Position numbers and translations under genes: made by a program
Source of the DNA: Planktophila sp965267775
Lineage (GTDB): Bacteria; Actinomycetota; Actinomycetes; Nanopelagicales; Nanopelagicaceae
Length of the DNA: 64,000 bases
NCBI GenBank assembly: GCA_965267775.1
Contig: OZ254140.1
Coordinates: 1,178,001-1,242,000, forward strand
Direction of reading: 5' to 3'
Shown: piece after piece, positions 61,511 to 64,000 of the stretch
How positions within the stretch are numbered: the first letter of the stretch is position 1
Layout of the letters: each line of letters opens with the position of its first letter
The notes under the pieces: model-generated
The model's input: only the letters and a program-made list of their open reading frames with translations
The model's database searches: none
Told to the model about the DNA's origin: nothing

Positions 61511-62176
61511 TTATTCCGCTGGAGTTTCTGTTGCTTCCGCAACTGGTGCCTCTGTTGCTTCAGCAACTTCAGCGACTGCTTCTGCAGCTGGTGCTGCTTC
61601 TTCAGTTACAACTGGGGTTTCAACCGCAACGTCTGCAGTTGCATCTTGAGCTGGAACTTCTGCCACAGCATCGTTGGCTGTTGGCTCGGACACACCAGCT
61701 TCCATCTTGATGCGAAGTGCATCGAAGGTACGCGCTGCCTTAGCAAGCGATCCCTTCATAGCACCAGCAAGCTTTGCAAGAAGTACTTCGCGTGACTCGA
61801 GGTCTGCGAGCTTCATGATCTCTGCCGCTGAAACGAACTTGCCTTCGTAGATTCCACCCTTGATAACAAGAAGTGGGTTCTCCTTCTGGAAGTTCTTCAT
61901 GTTGCGAGCTGCATCGATTGCATCGCCCTTGATGAATGCAAGCGCTGATGGACCAGCAAGAAGATCGTCTGCGATCTCGATGCCAGCGTTCTTTGCTGCA
62001 ATCTTTGTGAGTGTGTTCTTTACGACGCTGTACTTGGTATCTGGACCAAGTGAGCGACGTAGCGCCTTCATCGAAGTCACGGTAAGACCGCGATATTCGG
62101 TGAGGTATGTAGCTGTAGCTGACTTGAAATCTTCAGTCAGTTCAGCAACTGCTGCTACTTTATCTGGGCGAGCCAT
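61511..62176 (-). CDS. rplJ: 50S ribosomal protein L10
   Basis: 221 residues from the ATG at 62176 (MARPDKVAAVAELTEDF), preceded by GAGGAAGGTG. A longer frame to 62257 would translate the attenuator hairpin and is rejected. YLTEYRGLTVTSMKALRRSLG and KNTLTKIAAKNAGI are core motifs. The C-terminus carries an Ala/Glu-rich low-complexity tail of about 55 residues. Forms the stalk base with L7/L12. Confidence 0.97.
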   Translation of the reverse strand: MARPDKVAAVAELTEDFKSATATYLTEYRGLTVTSMKALRRSLGPDTKYSVVKNTLTKIAAKNAGIEIADDLLAGPSALAFIKGDAIDAARNMKNFQKENPLLVIKGGIYEGKFVSAAEIMKLADLESREVLLAKLAGAMKGSLAKAARTFDALRIKMEAGVSEPTANDAVAEVPAQDATADVAVETPVVTEEAAPAAEAVAEVAEATEAPVAEATETPAE

Positions 62177-62213
62177 TCGGTTCACCTTCCTCTTTAGTTT
62201 GACCAGAGGCAAT

Positions 62214-62246
62214 AAAAAATCCGTGACGCGTAAATGCGCACGGATT
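62214..62246 (-). terminator. attenuator hairpin in the rplJ leader
   Basis: AATCCGTG and CACGGATT, an 8-bp stem with an inner GCG/CGC pairing, followed by TTTTTT on the transcribed strand, 38 bases before the rplJ start. It lies between the L10-binding-like RNA and the ribosome-binding site, as in transcription-attenuated L10 leaders. Confidence 0.8.
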
Positions 62247-62324
62247 AATGTGAACACCTACGCGGGCTGAGATTCCTCATTTATCTTGAACCTTGCGATC
62301 CAAGACCTGCGGTCTTTGGTTATG
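62247..62324 (-). promoter_or_regulatory. L10 leader (ribosomal protein L10-(L7/L12) binding RNA)
   Basis: The transcript from the promoter upstream contains AAAGACCGCAGGTCTTGG and, 45 bases later, CCCGCGTAGGTG. This pairing scheme and sequence resemble the conserved L10 leader of E. coli and other bacteria, recalled from known leaders. Binding of L10 would decide between attenuation and readthrough. Confidence 0.75.
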
Positions 62325-62329
62325 AGAGA

Positions 62330-62358
62330 ACTTTAAAGGGATTCAAACTGTGTGGCAA
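62330..62358 (-). promoter_or_regulatory. predicted rplJ-rplL promoter
   Basis: TTGCCA and TAAAGT with an exact 17-base spacer on the minus strand, between the rplKA terminator and the L10 leader. The TAAAGT -10 recurs at the rplM promoter. Confidence 0.65.
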
Positions 62359-62376
62359 ATCCCCGCTTAAGAATGC

Positions 62377-62449
62377 AAAAACCGGCTCTTCGGCTGAGGC
62401 GGAAGGGACATTAAGGAGCATGCCCCGAGCCCAGCTGAAGAGCCGGTTT
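62377..62449 (-). terminator. terminator of rplK-rplA
   Basis: A long stem AAACCGGCTCTTC...GAAGAGCCGGTTT of 13 bp, extended by GCTG/CAGC, ending in TTTTTGC. It starts about 10 bases past the rplA stop. Confidence 0.85.
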
Positions 62450-62457
62450 CTATTGAA

Positions 62458-63162
62458 TTAGTTAGCTGATGGTTCGCGTGTGAGGTTTGGATCTACAGCG
62501 ATACCAGGGCCCATAGTTGTTGAAACAACAGCCTTCTGGATGTAGCGACCCTTTGATGAGTTTGGCTTCACACGGAGAACTTCTTCAAGAGCTGCTGCAT
62601 AGTTATCTGCAAGCTGATCCTCTGTGAATGAGACCTTACCGATGATGAAGTGGAGGTTTGAGTTCTTATCAACGCGGAACTCGATCTTTCCACCCTTGAT
62701 ATCTGTAACAGCCTTAGTGACATCTGTTGTCACTGTTCCTGTCTTTGGGTTTGGCATCAAACCACGTGTTCCGAGCACCTTACCAAGACGGCCCACCTTA
62801 GCCATCAAGTCAGGAGTTGCTACAACAGCGTCGAAGTCCAAGCGACCCTTTGAGACCTCATCGATGAGTTCATCTCCACCGACGATATCTGCACCAGCTG
62901 CACGTGCTTCTTCAGCACGCTCACCATTCGCGAAAACCAAAACGCGAGCGGTCTTACCGGTTCCGTGTGGCAAGTTCACTGTTGAACGAATTGCCTGGTC
63001 TGCCTTCTTTGGATCAACGCCGAGAACGAGAGCAACTTCTACTGTCGCGTCGTACTTAGTTGTTGATGTTTCCTTTGCAAGCTTTACTGCCTGAAGTGGT
63101 GTGTAAAGGTGATCTTTAGTGACCTTTGCAGCCGCTTCTGTGTACTTCTTTGAGCGCTTCAT
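62458..63162 (-). CDS. rplA: 50S ribosomal protein L1
   Basis: 234 residues. Two-domain L1 with VEVALVLGVDPKKADQAIRSTVNLPHGTGKTARVLVFANGE and GKVLGTRGLMPNPKTGTVT. Moves deacylated tRNA at the E-site stalk. L1 represses its own operon in many bacteria, and a candidate site lies just upstream. Confidence 0.98.
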   Translation of the reverse strand: MKRSKKYTEAAAKVTKDHLYTPLQAVKLAKETSTTKYDATVEVALVLGVDPKKADQAIRSTVNLPHGTGKTARVLVFANGERAEEARAAGADIVGGDELIDEVSKGRLDFDAVVATPDLMAKVGRLGKVLGTRGLMPNPKTGTVTTDVTKAVTDIKGGKIEFRVDKNSNLHFIIGKVSFTEDQLADNYAAALEEVLRVKPNSSKGRYIQKAVVSTTMGPGIAVDPNLTREPSAN

Positions 63163-63195
63163 TTCATCCTTCTTTCAGACTTTCGTCTATCGAGG

Positions 63196-63229
63196 TTGTG
63201 GTTGACGAACCAGCGCGGTTCTCCCACAA
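63196..63229 (-). promoter_or_regulatory. candidate L1-binding mRNA site between rplK and rplA
   Basis: On the transcribed strand TTGTGG-GAG-AACC-GCGCT-GGTT-CGTCAA-CCACAA. Two helices flank an asymmetric internal loop with GAG on one side and CGTCAA on the other, as in the L1-binding region of 23S rRNA (GUGGGAG with an opposing purine-rich strand). Located in the 90-base spacer before rplA. Confidence 0.65.
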
Positions 63230-63252
63230 ACACATTGTTTGTTTTTTACTAA

Positions 63253-63684
63253 TTAAGCAGAGACAGTGATTCCCATTGAGCGAGCTGTTCCTGCGATGAT
63301 GAGTGCAGCTGCTTCAATGTCATTTGCATTGAGGTCTGCCATCTTTGTAGTTGCGATCTCCTTGACCTGAGCCATGGTGATATTTGCAACCTTAGTCTTG
63401 TGAGGGATAGCTGAGCCCTTTTCGACTCCTGCTGCCTTCAAGATCAAACGTGATGCTGGTGGAGTCTTTGTAATGAAGTCGAATGTACGATCTTCATAAA
63501 CAGTGATCTCAACCGGAACGATCTGACCCTTCTGGCTTTCAGTCGCAGCGTTGTACGCCTTGACGAACTCCATGATGTTTACGCCGTGCTGACCGAGCGC
63601 TGGACCTACTGGTGGAGCAGGTGTAGCAGCGCCAGCTTGGATCTGGAGCTTAATAAAGCCAGATACCTTTTTCTTTGGTGCCAT
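63253..63684 (-). CDS. rplK: 50S ribosomal protein L11
   Basis: 143 residues. GFIKLQIQAGAATPAPPVGPALGQHGVNIMEFVKAYNA and KTPPASRLILKAAGVEKGS are invariant. Part of the GTPase-associated centre. Follows nusG by 46 bases. Confidence 0.98.
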   Translation of the reverse strand: MAPKKKVSGFIKLQIQAGAATPAPPVGPALGQHGVNIMEFVKAYNAATESQKGQIVPVEITVYEDRTFDFITKTPPASRLILKAAGVEKGSAIPHKTKVANITMAQVKEIATTKMADLNANDIEAAALIIAGTARSMGITVSA

Positions 63685-63730
63685 TTCTTTATCTCTTTTC
63701 TTGGTTTTTTCGCTTTAAATTTATTTGGGC

Positions 63731-64000
63731 TTAAACGATCTTCTGAACCTGGTTGAAGCTGAGCTCTACCGGAGTCTCGCGACCGAAGATAGATACCAAT
63801 ACCTTGAGCTTTGCCTGCTCTGGCATGATCTCTGAAATATTCGCTGGAAGAGTTGCGAATGGACCATCCATAACGGTGACTGACTCACCGATCTCGAAGT
63901 CAACATCCTTCGCCTCAACCTTGTCGCCCTTCTTTGATGGACGTGGTGCGAGGATCTTCTCGACATCATCCAAAGAGAGTGGGCTTGGGTTGTGAGCATT
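63731..64000 (-). CDS. nusG: transcription termination/antitermination protein NusG, N-terminus cut by window edge
   Basis: The last 90 codons are present and the frame continues to the window end (NAHNPSPLSLDDVEKIL), so the N-terminal NGN domain lies outside. The C-terminal KOW domain is complete: FEIGESVTVMDGPFATLPANISEIMPEQAKLKVLVSIFGRETPVELSFNQVQKI. Binds S10 and Rho in relatives. Precedes rplK as in nearly all bacteria. Confidence 0.96.
   Translation of the reverse strand, partial: NAHNPSPLSLDDVEKILAPRPSKKGDKVEAKDVDFEIGESVTVMDGPFATLPANISEIMPEQAKLKVLVSIFGRETPVELSFNQVQKIV

Noticed and set aside
62177..62257. Longer N-terminus for rplJ
   Set aside because: The added residues are not L10-like and would be encoded by the attenuator hairpin. 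The ATG at 62176 has an excellent ribosome-binding site.
1..64000. Prophage, insertion sequences, CRISPR arrays, rRNA or tRNA genes
   Set aside because: No transposase, integrase, repeat array or RNA gene signature was seen on either strand.

Overview
The window is a chromosomal segment of an actinobacterium of moderate G+C content. It carries almost the whole ribosomal-protein and RNA-polymerase supercluster in the actinobacterial order, nearly all of it on the minus strand. The lineage call rests on several points: the glmS-glmM-rpsI-rplM-truA-rplQ-rpoA order, zinc-type S14, a groES-groEL pair with a His-rich GroEL tail, Lys/Ser/Ala-rich secreted proteins, and dense overlapping genes. A streamlined freshwater lineage of the Nanopelagicales (acI) type fits, but that is inference and not proven here.

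Read in the direction of transcription (right to left), the layout is: nusG (cut by the window edge), rplK, rplA, a terminator, an L10-type leader, rplJ, rplL; a plus-strand secreted-protein gene; rpoB, rpoC; a LamG-like secreted protein and a flavin-binding PNPOx-fold protein; then the str (rpsL, rpsG, fusA, tuf), S10 (rpsJ to rpsQ) and spc (rplN to map) blocks. Next comes an accessory block (ECF sigma factor, membrane-anchored partner, three tandem secreted paralogues). The alpha block follows (infA, rpmJ, rpsM, rpsK, rpsD, rpoA, rplQ), then truA, an ABC-F ATPase, rplM-rpsI, glmM, glmS, a PAP2 phosphatase, acpS, alr, a complete branched-chain amino-acid type ABC importer (livG-F-H-M and binding protein) overlapping a secreted alpha/beta hydrolase. 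The series ends with tsaE-tsaB-rimI-tsaD, groES-groEL under a CIRCE element, and a large DUF11-repeat surface protein cut by the left edge.

The core genes together make ribosomes, RNA polymerase, the translocon, chaperonin, the t6A tRNA modification and cell-wall precursors. The accessory genes are mostly secreted proteins placed at the joints between conserved operons. Two recurrent C-terminal modules link them: a short basic Cys-X15-Cys tag in the three tandem paralogues, and an Ig-like C-terminal domain shared by the LamG-like protein and the plus-strand protein. Either could be a surface-attachment signal that is not LPXTG.

The non-coding DNA holds several RNA structures that look like ribosomal-protein autoregulation: an L10 leader with an attenuator, an L1-site mimic between rplK and rplA, a four-helix leader ahead of rpsM, competing hairpins ahead of rpsL, and two hairpins between rpsN and rpsH. 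A strong terminator hairpin after rpoC lies inside the signal-peptide codons of the next gene. No tRNA, rRNA, insertion sequence, prophage or CRISPR array was seen, and no stretch longer than 300 bases lacks a gene or a described element.
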